Source of the DNA: Salvia splendens
Taxonomy: Eukaryota > Streptophyta > Magnoliopsida > Lamiales > Lamiaceae
Length of the DNA: 64,000 bases
NCBI RefSeq assembly: GCF_004379255.2
Contig: NC_056033.1
Span: 37,102,719 to 37,166,718, forward strand
Direction: 5' to 3'
How positions within the stretch are numbered: the first letter of the stretch is position 1; the number at the start of each line of letters is the position of its first letter. The notes beneath the pieces are model-generated. The model was not told the DNA's origin and searched no databases. It worked only from the letters and a program-made list of their open reading frames with translations. Both the position numbers and the translations under genes were made by a program. Positions 11,191-20,973 of this stretch are shown one piece after another.

Positions 11191-14100
11191 ATGACCGAAG
11201 TCATACCGGAGCCGAACTCGATGACAGTTCAGCTGTACGAAGACGATCCATCCAGAACGGTTAAGATCGGCTTCGCGGGAACGCCCCTACTTCGGGAAAA
11301 AACCATCCAGCTCCTCAAGGAGTATAAAGACGTCTTTGCATGGTCTCCGTTGGACATGACCGGAGTGCCCCCCGAGGTAATCACTCATCGGTTAAATATT
11401 GATCCTTCAGTCCGGCCGATAAAACAGAAGCAAAGACTCTTTGCGGCAGAACGAAGTCAAGTCATCCATGACGAAGTCCGTCAATTATTGAAGGCGGATG
11501 TGTTATTCGAAGTGAAGTATCCTTCGTGGGTGGCCAATCCTGTCATGATCAAGAAAAAGGAAGGAGGATGGCGGATGTGCATAGATTTCACCGATCTAAA
11601 TAAGCACTGTCCCAAAGATTGCTATCCCCTTCCGAACATAGATAAAAAAGTAGAAGCTTTGGTAGGCTTTGAAATTTTTTGTTTTCTTGATCTGTACAAA
11701 GGATACCATCAAGTTTTAATGGATGAGATTGACGCTTCAAAAACGGCCTTCATTACTGATTTCGGCATTTTCGCTTATAAAAAGATGCCATTCGGTTTAA
11801 AGAATGCCGGAGCCACTTATCAAAGGATGGTAGACAAGCTTTTTCGGCACCTGATTGGAAAGGAGGTCGAAGTGTATGTTGACGATATAGTCGTCAAAAG
11901 CAAAAGCACTTCGGAGTACGAGCACAACCTCAAGTCCACTCTCGACGTGCTCAAGAAAGCCAACCTCAAACTTAATCCCCAAAAGTGTACCTTTTTGGTA
12001 GATTCGGGAAAGTTTCTGGGTTGTTGGGTTTCAAAGGACGGACTCAAGGCAAACCCCTCAAAAGTTCAAATCGTTCAGAACATGGCAATGCCGAAGTCCA
12101 TACATGACGTGCAAAGGCTAACCGGATGTCTAGCCGCACTGAATCGATTCCTTTCCCAAGCAGCCGAAAAGCAACTGCCGTTCTTCAAGGTGTTGAAAAA
12201 GGCACCAAAGTTCGAGTGGGGAGCCGAGCAGAAAAAGGCCTTTGACGAGCTCAAAAGTTATCTAGCCGAGCTTCCTATTCTCTCTGCTCCTACCGAAGCC
12301 GAAGTAATATTCTTATACTTAGCGGCATCGGATCAAACCATCAGCGCGGTGCTTGTACGAGAAGAAGGCCTAAAGCAGCTTCCCATCTACTTTACAAGCC
12401 GAGCATTAAGAGGTCCAGAAACAAGGTATCAACCTCTGGAAAAAATTGCTCTGGCATTAGTAAATGCAGCAAGGAGACTGCGGCCATACTTCTATGCTCA
12501 CAAGGTATGCGTCTTAACTGATCTGCCACTTCGGCAAGTGTTGACCAAACCAGAAGCATCAGGCAGAATCGCCAAGTGGGCTATAGAGTTGGGAGAGCAC
12601 ACAATTGAATATCTACCTCGGAAAGCCATCAAGGGACAAGCCTTGGCAGATTTTCTTGCGGAAGCAAAGTTCGATCAAGCAATTCCTGTTATTGCCGAAC
12701 AGAAGAATTCTGCCAATGCCGAACTAGCACAGCCCTTGGAATCCGAAGTAGAGCCGCCGGACTGCTGGAGCGGATTCGTAGATGGAGCTTCAAACAAGAT
12801 GGGAAGTGGAGCTGGTATTTTACTTGTCGCTCCCGACGGACACGAGGTAACCTACTCACTTCGGTTCCTATTCCCCACTACTAATAATGAAGCCGAGTAC
12901 GAAGCCCTCCTGGCCGGACTCCAGTTAGCGCAAAGTCTGCTCGTCAAAACTCTCAAAGTCCATTGTGATTCACAAGTCATAGTAAATCACATGTTGGGTA
13001 CAAGTGAAGCTCGTGACGAGAGAATGAAGAAGTATTTGGACAAAGCGCAAAGCATCAGCCGAAGTTTCTCCTATTTTCGGATAATCCGCATTCCCAGAGC
13101 GGAAAATAGCCGAGCAGATACCTTAAGTAAGTTGGCCTCAGATCCGAACTCAAAGGCGGAAGAATTAATGCATCGAAGCATTGATGAAGCCGAGGTACAT
13201 TCAGTATCCAGCTCGCCGAACTGGATGACGCCGATCTTGCAGTATCTGGATCAAGGACAATTGCCCGAGGATAAGAGAGAAGCTCGGAAGATCACATGCC
13301 GAGCACTTCGGTACGAACTTCATGAAAGAGTCCTCTTTAGAAAGTCTTATCTCCAGCCGTTATTGCGGTGCGTAGGACCAGAAGAGACGGACTACATCCT
13401 CAGAGAAGTTCATGAAGGATCGTGCGGTAGCCACATCGGAGCCAGAGCTTTAGCTAAAAAAGTTCTGAGATGGGGATATTATTGGCCAACCATGGTACAA
13501 GAGGCAGTGCAGCTCGTCAAGAAGTGTACGAAGTGCCAAATTCATGCAAATGTCCCAAGGATGCCGCAGACCGATCTATACACTATGCAAAGCCCTTGGC
13601 CTTTCATGCAATGGGGCATAGACATAGTGGGACCACTTCCTCAAGCTCCTCGGCAAATGAAATTCCTTATCGTTGCCGTGGACTACTTCACGAAGTGGGT
13701 GGAGGCTGAACCATTAGCTACGATAACGAGCTCAAAGGCATTGGACTTCGTCTGGAAGAACATAGTGTGCCGATTTGGCATACCCCACATCCTCATCTCG
13801 GATAATGGGACTCAGTTCACCGACAAGATGTTCAAGAATTGGTGCCAAGAGCTGAACATTCAACAGCGGTTCACTTCGGTCTCCCATCCCCAAGCAAACG
13901 GACAAACGGAAGTAACGAACCGGATTCTGGTGAAAGGGTTAAAAGCTCGGTTAGAACAAGCCAAAGGACAATGGGTAGAAAATCTCCCTCAAGTCCTATG
14001 GTCCTATCGAACTACACCCAAAACCTCCAACGGTGAAACTCCGTATAGTCTGGTGTACGGCACTGAAGCCGTAATTCCGGTGGAGATCGGCGTACCCAGT

Positions 14101-14454
14101 CCCCGAACTCTAAATTTCTCCTCAGAAATGAATGACGACGGACTGAGAGCAGAACTAGATCTCGCCGAAGAAAGAAGAGAATTGGCGTGCATAAAAGCAG
14201 CCAAGTATAAGGAGCAAGTAGCCCGGTATTATAACCAAAGGGTGAAAAAGCTTCAATTTCAAGTGGGAGATCTCGTCTTGAGAAACAACGAAGTAAGCCG
14301 AGCAGAAAAGCTGGGCAAACTCGAGCCCACATGGGAGGGTCCATATCGGGTGTCAGAAGTCCTCGGCAAAGGGTCTTATAAATTGACTCACATGTCAGGA
14401 GAACAAGTACCCCGAACATGGCACGTCTCCAACCTCAAGAAGTTCCACTTGTAA
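11191..14454 (+). CDS. Pol polyprotein (RT, two RNase H domains, integrase), Gypsy copy 1
   Basis: 1087 codons without a break. Reverse transcriptase: about residues 90-300, with KKKEGGWRMCIDFTDLNK and the catalytic YVDDIVV. A first, degenerate RNase H (RNaseH_2 type) lies near 350-490. After a linker comes a second, archaeal-like RNase H starting FVDGASNKMGSGAG and including NNEAEYEALLAGL and HCDSQVIVNHM. Integrase: zinc-binding HIGA...CTKCQIH, then a catalytic core with GIDIVG, SDNGTQF and QANGQTEVTN. The C-terminal region (QVGDLVLRN...WEGPYRV) resembles the usual chromo-proximal barrel without a clear chromodomain. A free Met at 11191 exists, but expression is probably by readthrough from gag. 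Confidence 0.96.
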   Translation: MTEVIPEPNSMTVQLYEDDPSRTVKIGFAGTPLLREKTIQLLKEYKDVFAWSPLDMTGVPPEVITHRLNIDPSVRPIKQKQRLFAAERSQVIHDEVRQLLKADVLFEVKYPSWVANPVMIKKKEGGWRMCIDFTDLNKHCPKDCYPLPNIDKKVEALVGFEIFCFLDLYKGYHQVLMDEIDASKTAFITDFGIFAYKKMPFGLKNAGATYQRMVDKLFRHLIGKEVEVYVDDIVVKSKSTSEYEHNLKSTLDVLKKANLKLNPQKCTFLVDSGKFLGCWVSKDGLKANPSKVQIVQNMAMPKSIHDVQRLTGCLAALNRFLSQAAEKQLPFFKVLKKAPKFEWGAEQKKAFDELKSYLAELPILSAPTEAEVIFLYLAASDQTISAVLVREEGLKQLPIYFTSRALRGPETRYQPLEKIALALVNAARRLRPYFYAHKVCVLTDLPLRQVLTKPEASGRIAKWAIELGEHTIEYLPRKAIKGQALADFLAEAKFDQAIPVIAEQKNSANAELAQPLESEVEPPDCWSGFVDGASNKMGSGAGILLVAPDGHEVTYSLRFLFPTTNNEAEYEALLAGLQLAQSLLVKTLKVHCDSQVIVNHMLGTSEARDERMKKYLDKAQSISRSFSYFRIIRIPRAENSRADTLSKLASDPNSKAEELMHRSIDEAEVHSVSSSPNWMTPILQYLDQGQLPEDKREARKITCRALRYELHERVLFRKSYLQPLLRCVGPEETDYILREVHEGSCGSHIGARALAKKVLRWGYYWPTMVQEAVQLVKKCTKCQIHANVPRMPQTDLYTMQSPWPFMQWGIDIVGPLPQAPRQMKFLIVAVDYFTKWVEAEPLATITSSKALDFVWKNIVCRFGIPHILISDNGTQFTDKMFKNWCQELNIQQRFTSVSHPQANGQTEVTNRILVKGLKARLEQAKGQWVENLPQVLWSYRTTPKTSNGETPYSLVYGTEAVIPVEIGVPSPRTLNFSSEMNDDGLRAELDLAEERRELACIKAAKYKEQVARYYNQRVKKLQFQVGDLVLRNNEVSRAEKLGKLEPTWEGPYRVSEVLGKGSYKLTHMSGEQVPRTWHVSNLKKFHL

Positions 14455-15090
14455 GAGACAAAGTCCGGTCAGTCTGTCTTGTGTCTAGTTCGGTCATAGG
14501 GGTACATGTTTTTATTTGTTTGTTTTTACTTGTACCTTTTACTTGTCGTTTTATAAAAAGTTTAAAGTTTTTTTTCTTTCGTCTTTTTCATTTTTTCCCT
14601 ATGTGTTTTGTCTCTATGTGCTTGTCGTCTCTTACAAATGGTACCAAGGTATATCGTTCTTTAAAGACTGATCCCCTTTTTAGATCGATTATTAAAGACT
14701 ATTGTGAGTCCAAGCTTCTAAGGAGGATATAAGACCACAAGTCAGCTTAACAAGCAGTCCGTCTGAAACGAACTGCAATAAGCCAACGATTGTGAGTCCA
14801 AGCTTCCAAGGAGGATACAAGACCGCAATTCAGCTTAACAAGCACTTCGTCTGAAACGAACTGCAATAAGGGAAAGTCCGATCCACGCGATAAACCTCGC
14901 CGAATTAGGACGACCAAGTTCGGTCAAAGAAGTTTACCTCATAAGACCGGGGACGACCATGTCTAGTCAAAGAGGTTTACTGCATAAGACCACTTCGGTT
15001 AAATGGGAAAGTCCGATCCACGCGATAAAACTCGCCGAATTAGGACAAGGGAAAGTTCGATCCCGGCGACAAAAATCGCCAAATTAGAAC
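14455..15090 (+). other. Post-pol non-coding region of Gypsy copy 1
   Basis: No gene is seen. The region has T-rich sequence (14510-14640), then two diverged direct copies of a segment containing GTGAGTCCAAGCTTC (about 14704 and 14790), then spaced copies of a GGGAAAGTCCGATCCACGCG module. The same modules occur in reverse in copy 2 (about 59690-59940). Confidence 0.7.
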
Positions 15091-15104
15091 ACAAACCAAG
15101 TCTG

Positions 15105-15370
15105 GTCAAAGATGTTTATTTCATCAGACCAAAGACGAGTCCGGTCAAAGATGTTTATTTCATCAGACCAAAGACGAGTCCGGTCAAAGATGTTTATTTC
15201 ATCAGACCAAAGACGAGTCCGGTCAAAGATGTTTATTTCATCAGACCAAAGACGAGTCCGGTCAAAGATGTTTATTTCATCAGACCAAAGACGAGTCCGG
15301 TCAAAGAAGTTTACTTCATAAGACCAAGGACCAAGTCCGGTCAAAGAAGTTTACTTCATAAGACCGAGGA
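15105..15370 (+). repeat. 39-bp tandem repeat in the Gypsy 3' region
   Basis: At least six units of a 39-bp repeat, each containing GAGTCCGGTCAAAGATG and TTTCATCAGACCAA. Because 39 is a multiple of three, all frames repeat as 13-residue blocks; the two long frames seen here are by-products. Copy 2 holds a related, more diverged array at about 59450-59700. Confidence 0.9.
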
Positions 15371-15506
15371 CAAGTACGATGAAATTTTTTCGCTAAGCTG
15401 TAAATACAGTGTTAGAAGCGAAAACAAAATTTCATTTTTCAAATCTTGTTCGGCATACAACTCAGCTACCCTACAAAATGGCGTTACGCTATTACAAAGG
15501 ACTATT

Positions 15507-16295
15507 CTACTGTCCAGGGTTGCTGAAGTTAAGCCACCTATCTGCAAAATCCTCTGGAAGCCGAGTTCGGTTGTTCCGAGCAGATGAAGAATAAGCAGGT
15601 CGACGAGATGCTATCCTCGACCCAACGCCTCTTCCCCGAGCCCGAGAAGTCCTAACACCTCGGCGATGAAGAGTCTCTGCAATAATCATCTGCTGATCTT
15701 GCTCGCTCATAGTCACAACTCCTCGGCGAATTTCAGTCCGTCCCTGTCTTGACGATTCCGGTTGCTCCTGAGCCCGTTCTCGTCTTGACGTTTCCGGCTG
15801 TTCCGGAGTTCGTTGTTGACTGGAAGTAGGATTTTGAACAAGGGAACCAGAGGCTTGATCTGGAGTGCGAGCATCTGTTGGCACGACATGCCGAAGGAAT
15901 CTTTCTATGGAGGGGCGCCGAGAAAGAACAATGTCGTACCGAGAAGCCCAGCGCCGTAATGATTTCACAACTTGTTGGCAAGCCGAGCTCTCCAGCGCAT
16001 TGTTCCTCCGGAGTACATGATATTCCTCCCATAGTTCGTCAACTCGACTCTGAACATCTGATATGGTCAATCCCCCGCGCACACGGATGTAATCCTCGTA
16101 CGCAGTCCTCTCAGCAACGGTCGTATTCAGCTCGGCCTCCAGATCCTTCTTATCGGACTCTAAGTCCTTATTATCGGCCTCCAGCTTCACTAAACGAGCC
16201 AGAAGCTCGTCATTCTTCGTCTGATCGGCTATAGCTCTTTTCTCAGCTTCGTCTAAAGCCGAAGAGTACAGCCGTTTCCAGTGAAGTATCTCCAT
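15507..16295 (-). CDS. Antisense ORF B of Gypsy copy 1, coiled-coil protein
   Basis: 262 codons on the strand opposite gag-pol. Residues about 1-75 form a charged heptad-like coiled coil (KLEADNKDLESDKKDLEAEL). A conserved block follows (VDELWEEYHVLRRNNALESSACQQ...), then a Gln/Arg/Ser-rich tail. The product is unknown. Copy 2 carries the same ORF on its own antisense strand. In copy 2 the Met used here is a Leu codon, so the start is uncertain: the unit may begin at a splice acceptor (AAG|GAG) or at an upstream ATG. It lies about 200 bp downstream of the antisense gene A stop and may be a second cistron or an alternative exon. Confidence 0.6.
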   Translation of the reverse strand: MEILHWKRLYSSALDEAEKRAIADQTKNDELLARLVKLEADNKDLESDKKDLEAELNTTVAERTAYEDYIRVRGGLTISDVQSRVDELWEEYHVLRRNNALESSACQQVVKSLRRWASRYDIVLSRRPSIERFLRHVVPTDARTPDQASGSLVQNPTSSQQRTPEQPETSRRERAQEQPESSRQGRTEIRRGVVTMSEQDQQMIIAETLHRRGVRTSRARGRGVGSRIASRRPAYSSSARNNRTRLPEDFADRWLNFSNPGQ

Positions 16296-16498
16296 CTCCT
16301 TGAGTACAAAGCAGCTATATTAGTTCGGCAGCTGTACCGAGCAGATAGTAAAATACAACAGGAATAAAGGCGAGTACGAAAAGCTATACGAAGACAAGTG
16401 TAGAGAATTTTTTCATTCACAAGGAAAATTTTTTACACTAGGAGGGCTTCAAGGCCATTTTACAAGGAAGAAACTAGACTAAGAGAAGGGAGACGAAA

Positions 16499-18355
16499 TC
16501 ATACTCCGCCAGCTTCGTCTCCGGCTCCTTGGTCTGGTTCAGCTTCTTTCTCCTGAACTACCTCAGCCTCCGCCTCGCCTCCTGCCGGCCTCGCCTCCGC
16601 CTCCTGATCGGCCTCCTTCTCCGGATGCCCGGCCCGCTCGACTTCGGCCTCCAGCTCCGGCGGCTCGGCCTCACCCTCTCCGTTGTAAGTCGAAGCGGGT
16701 GAAACGGGTCCCACGGAGGCAAAGATAGCCTCCAGGTTCTCGTCCCGATCAGCTCGGCAACTCCGGACTCGGTCTGCAGAAAGCAGGACCGAAGATGAAG
16801 CGAGCTCCTCAAGGAGCGGCAGATTCTGAAGCCGAGCTGCTATTTCTCGGCTGTACAGAGGCAGCACGACGTCGGCCCCCTGCTCGCCCTTATCGGCAAT
16901 TAGCCTTACCAGGCTACCGACAAAGGCCGAGAACTGGCTGCTCAAAAAGAGTTTCTCCGTGTAAACACGGAGAGCCTCCCCTTGGGCAACCACGGCAGCA
17001 GCATCGCTCCGCTTCGTCTGCTCTCGCTGGATGACGAGCTGGTTTTTGGCAAACTGAGCTTCATCCTGGGCCGAAATCCTAGCAGCTCTGGCCTTCTCAA
17101 AGTTAGCCTCAGCCTGTTCGGCCCGATGACAAGCAGCCGCCAACTTCCTCTGCATCTCGGCATAGTCATTGGACGCTTTGGAGAGTTCGACGGCGACGAG
17201 CTTGGAGAGCATATCGTTCCTCTGAAAATGAATAAAGAAAAAAGTCAACAAAGGGGCCACAAAAAATACAGGAAAAAAGCAAGGCCAGAAAATCAAGAAG
17301 AGAATTCACCTCGGCGAAGTCCGTGGGCCATAAAAACGGCTCACAGATATGTTCCGAAGGAGGCGCCAAGACCACGTCTTTCTCTGGCGCTCTCGGGGGC
17401 TTCTGGGCCTTCCCCTTCCTACTTGCCGAAGTCGACTCCGGCTTCTTCGGATCCGAAGAGGTTTTTTGCCTTTTCGGAGTCCTCTCGGCATCAGACGCCG
17501 AGCTGGTGGTTTTCGGCCTCTCCGGCTCCTTGGACTCCGAAGATTTGCGGCTAGCCTTACTCAGCATGTACACTGCCAAAAAGCAAGAAAGCAAAGTCAG
17601 ATTTTCTTCGTTAAAGCAGTAGAGCATAAAGATAAAGAGAAATCCTCACCCTCGGCCTCTTCGTCCGAAGACGAGATGTCGAACACGACGTCGCCCTTGA
17701 CGAGCTCAGACTCCGGGTATTGTTTCCTAACTATGGGAATCTTGTTGAGCTCGCCATCGAGCTCGTCCAACGGTTCAGGCCGAGGGTGACGGATAACGGA
17801 CTCCGGCCCTCTCCAGGGAAAACTAGGAGCCGCGGTCCTATCATAGTAGAAGAAGCGATTTTGCCACTTCGGCCACTTCGTTTTACAAAAGGCCCTAAAG
17901 GGCTGTAAAGGGATCAAGTAAAACCAAGACCCCTTCCTCTTAAATTGAAAGAATTTAAGGATCGCCTTCAAAGACAAATCCCTTCCTAACCTACGGAGTT
18001 CGGCAGCGAAGGCCGACAAGTGCCTCCAAGAGTTCGGAGTCACTTGGCCTAAAGGAAGCTGAAAAAAATCTAGTAAATCTATAAAGGCAGAAGGGAGGGG
18101 GAAACGAAGCCCGCATTCTAAGCAGGCCTCGTACACGGTGGCGTACCCCTCCGGCGGGGAGTCAGCCCTATGATCACCGTCAGGTACCACCGCCTTTCCC
18201 CCAGGAAAAAAGTATTTTTCGGGTAGGGATACCACAGTATCCTTACTCAAAATACTATGGAAATACTCTACGGTCTTCTCCCCGGACCCTTTCCGGCCAG
18301 AAGACCCCTTATCCCCTTTCCTACCGCTACCCGACTCCGAAGAAGAAGAAGACAT
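16499..18355 (-). CDS. Antisense gene A of Gypsy copy 1 (putative gypsy-type transposon domain protein), 3 exons
   Basis: Inferred exons on the minus strand: 18355-17650, 17572-17310 and 17221-16499, with GT-AG introns and consistent phase, give 563 residues. The N-terminus is Ser-rich. Residues about 30-200 resemble the plant putative gypsy-type transposon domain (PF04195, from memory), with LECGLRFPLPSAF, FFQLPLGQVTPNSW and FKRKGSWFYL. Exon 2 is Lys/Ser/Pro-rich. Exon 3 is a coiled coil (about 330-430) followed by an acidic Glu/Ala-rich tail. Copy 2 keeps the same splice sites and an open frame. The function is unknown; it could be a regulator or nuclear factor of the element. The promoter is probably just upstream (TAATAAATA near 18480). 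Confidence 0.75.
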
Positions 18356-18469
18356 TTTTCTTACTTTTTGAAGGTGAAGAAAGTCTGAAGAAGCTCTTGA
18401 AAGCGGAAGAAAATTTCTCGAGAAAGAGAGAGTATAGAAGACGCAACAGCAAAGATGTTCAAATGAGGA

Positions 18470-18495
18470 AGAAAAAGCATATTTATTAGATACGG
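18470..18495 (-). promoter_or_regulatory. Putative TATA box for antisense gene A
   Basis: On the minus strand a TAATAAATATG motif lies about 125 bp upstream of the gene A start and is followed by a pyrimidine-rich leader. Copy 2 has the equivalent GATAAATAC at about 56305. Position and conservation suggest a dedicated antisense promoter rather than use of the LTR promoter. Confidence 0.4.
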
Positions 18496-18677
18496 GAAAG
18501 ATTTCGAGATCGTTGCGCCGTTTCGAATCCCACCTTTTCAGGATTCAACGGCCGGATTTTACTGTCGCATTTAATGCAGGCACGCGCAAGGCATGTCCCC
18601 TGACGTCAGCCTCCCCCTTACCATTATCCAGAATGCCGAAGTGACTCACCTCGCCGAAGTGATTCACTTCGCTTTTC

Positions 18678-18690
18678 GGGGGGGGGGGGG
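18678..18690 (+). other. Polypurine tract of Gypsy copy 1 (run of 13 G)
   Basis: Thirteen consecutive G residues end three bases before the 3' LTR, where the plus-strand primer should lie. Copy 2 has only eight in the equivalent place (56107-56114 on the opposite strand). Confidence 0.75.
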
Positions 18691-18693
18691 TAG

Positions 18694-19291
18694 TGATGGG
18701 GTACGAACTAAACCCTAATGGCAAGCCCAATAACAGTGACGGCCCATCAGCCCAGAGCCCAAGAAAGAGTACCTGTTCGGCACCAAAGAGTTCGGCACGA
18801 CCAAAGAGTTCGGACTCAGCCTACAGCTCGGTAAAAGCCGACCAGTCAAGCTCTCCTCTCAGATCGGCAAGAGCTGATCGGTAAAGTCCAGCAGTTCGGT
18901 CTCAGCATTCGACCGAACTAGGAGTTAGTGGACTCATGAAAGGCCTCCACGACCTCCGCTATACCCACGATCTATTTAGTGGTACGAAGCAGTTATTGAG
19001 CAGTTATTGCTCACCCACGATCTTGTTAGTGGGGCTGCAAACCACGATCCTAGTTCAATGTATAAATAGAACTTAGATCAGATAGAAAAGGGTTAAGCTC
19101 TCTAGAGATAAAATAGCATATAGCAAGTCTGTGTTGTAAGCTGTAATCCCAGATCAAGCAATACAATCTTGCCCTCCCTTCTTCCCGTGGACGTAGATTT
19201 ACTTCAGTAAATCGAACCACGTAAATTCTTTGTGTCATAATCTTCATTCTCTACCAGCATTTATTAACATCAATAATTCGCGGATTCATCA
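18694..19291 (+). repeat. Gypsy copy 1, 3' LTR
   Basis: 598 bp, identical by reading to the 5' LTR. It is followed by the target duplication CAACC and the rest of the Copia pol. Confidence 0.97.
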
Positions 19292-19296
19292 CAACC

Positions 19297-20006
19297 CAAG
19301 CAAGGAACATTGGAAAGCTCTGCGTAGGGTTTTGAGATACTTGAAGTATACTCTTAACTTTGAGCTGCAGTACACAAGATATCCCCAAGTACTTGAAGGG
19401 TACTGTGATGCAAATTGGATCTCTGATCCAAAAGACTCATTTTCGACAAATGGGTATGTGTTCACTGTGGGGGGTGGTGCTGTCTCTTGGAAATCAACGA
19501 AACAGACGTGTATTGCTCGTTCCACCATGGAATCTGAGTTTATCGCATTGGATAAAGCAGTGGAAGAAGCCGAGTGGCTCAGAAATTTCCTAGAATGTAT
19601 TCCATGTTGGAAGAAGCCAGTGCCGACAGTAGTGATATACTGTGATAGCCAAGCAGCTATAGGGAGAGCACATAGTGGCTTATACAATGGTAAGTCTCGA
19701 CATATTCGTCGGCGACATAATACCGTCAGACAATTGATCACCAGTGGTGTTATCACAGTTGACTATGTAAGGTCAGTGGATAACTTAGCGGATCCGTTAA
19801 CAAAAGGTTTAAACCGTGATCAAATGCATAAATTGCTAAAAAGGAATGGGACTGAAAACCACATCTTAAAAGATGATTATAGTGGTAACCCAACCATACG
19901 ATTGGAGATCCCATGGGCTTGGTTCAATGGGAAAACGAAGCTATATGAATCTAGTTGTAACACTCGGAAGATTTTTAATCTTCGCCCATTCTTTAGAAAG
20001 CATTGA
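19297..20006 (+). pseudogene. Copia pol, 3' part (RNase H)
   Basis: This continues the Copia pol exactly after the Gypsy target duplication: the codons [10 protein letters not shown] follow on from the RT part that ends at 8404. The RNase H domain shows [29 protein letters not shown] and [15 protein letters not shown]. The segment itself has no stop until 20006. It is separated from its start by the 10.9-kb insertion. Confidence 0.9.
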
Positions 20007-20452
20007 GTGTTGTAACCTGCTTGTGGTAAGAGGCTAAGTTTTGACTTTTAATGATTCTTAGAAACCTCGAGGAGGTGGGTATTGCAGGATACCTGGAAAA
20101 GAATCATCTATGTAAGTGAAGAAGTGTGGGCCGCTTCAACATGTGAATCACTTATGAGTCCAAAGTGGTGTTCCATGGCCAGTAAAGGACACAAACGTGA
20201 GAACTGATGAGTTTGTAAATAATATTGTGTCAATATTATTGTCTCGGTATACACCAAGGAGGAATGGTTCAAGGGCATCACGTCCATCAGGCCGCCGGTA
20301 TGCCCGATAGTGTTGACTATGGAAAGTTCAAAGCCCCAAGCTACTATTCCAAATGCAATATTGTTTCTCGAGAATTGAGCAAAGAGTCTGCATACATGCA
20401 TACATGTCTAGTGTTGGTTTGAGCTTGCAGCGCTCTAACCAATGTGGGGGAT

Positions 20453-20973
20453 TGTAGGAAAACGTGTGGAAATTGGAAAAGGCAAGGCCTTTCGCCCTTC
20501 ACTTTGAGTAACCCCCACATTCTTTTATGTAGTAGTGTCTTAATGCATGGATCTTTCATGTCTCCATCTCTAGCCTATATAAGGCATAGAGTTGTAGAGA
20601 GGAAGGACACAAAAACAAAACATTCTATCTTCTCTCTAGCTCTCAAGCATTCTAGTTTGCTTTTTAGGAGCATTGTCTAGCTCGGTTCTCGAAACTCCAT
20701 CAAGTTCGCCGGTGCCTAACGGGTTTGAGGTGCTTCTACACGCTAGGAGGAAGTCGTTTTATCTTTGGGGGCAATACGTCATTCCGTGAGCACTAGCCGG
20801 AGCGTAATTTGTCTTGCGGAAAGAGGGCTTTCCTCGACTCGACTTATAAATTTGGTTTGCTTTATTTTCGTTGTAATTTTCATTCATCTATTTGTTGCAA
20901 GTTTCCTTTCGATTGTAATAGTTAGAGTACCGCCTGTACACGGCTTGGGAATTTCTTCCCACTATTTCTAACA
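20453..20973 (+). repeat. Copia 3' LTR
   Basis: 521 bp, the partner of 5099-5616. It is preceded by a purine-rich AATGTGGGGGAT tract that fits a polypurine tract, and followed by the target duplication TTTCA (20974-20978). Confidence 0.95.

Larger units (their letters stand above)
8405..19291 (+). mobile_element. Ty3/Gypsy LTR retrotransposon, Tat lineage, full-length (copy 1)
   Basis: 10,887 bp with 598-bp LTRs flanked by the target duplication CAACC (8400-8404, 19292-19296). Order: LTR, gag-protease ORF, UAG, pol ORF (RT, degenerate RNase H, second RNase H, integrase), 39-bp tandem repeats, two antisense coding units, G-run polypurine tract, LTR. A second RNase H after the first and antisense genes downstream of pol are hallmarks of the Tat clade. 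A TGGCGCC-type primer-binding site follows the 5' LTR at about 9004. Both main ORFs are intact and the LTRs read identical, so it is young and possibly autonomous. Confidence 0.97.
5099..20973 (+). mobile_element. Ty1/Copia LTR retrotransposon, split by a Gypsy insertion
   Basis: LTRs at 5099-5616 and 20453-20973 begin TGTAGG and end CTAACA. They are flanked by the 5-bp target duplication TTTCA (5094-5098 and 20974-20978). Domain order protease, integrase, reverse transcriptase, RNase H marks it as Copia. No normal gag is found, and no clear tRNA-Met primer-binding site follows the left LTR. Removing the Gypsy element (8405-19291 plus one CAACC) rejoins the RT and RNase H parts. The coding region holds several frameshifts and stops, so the element is not autonomous. 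Confidence 0.95.

Noticed and set aside
15084..15344. Overlapping 69-86 codon repetitive ORFs on both strands
   Set aside because: They are by-products of the 39-bp tandem repeat, whose length is a multiple of three.
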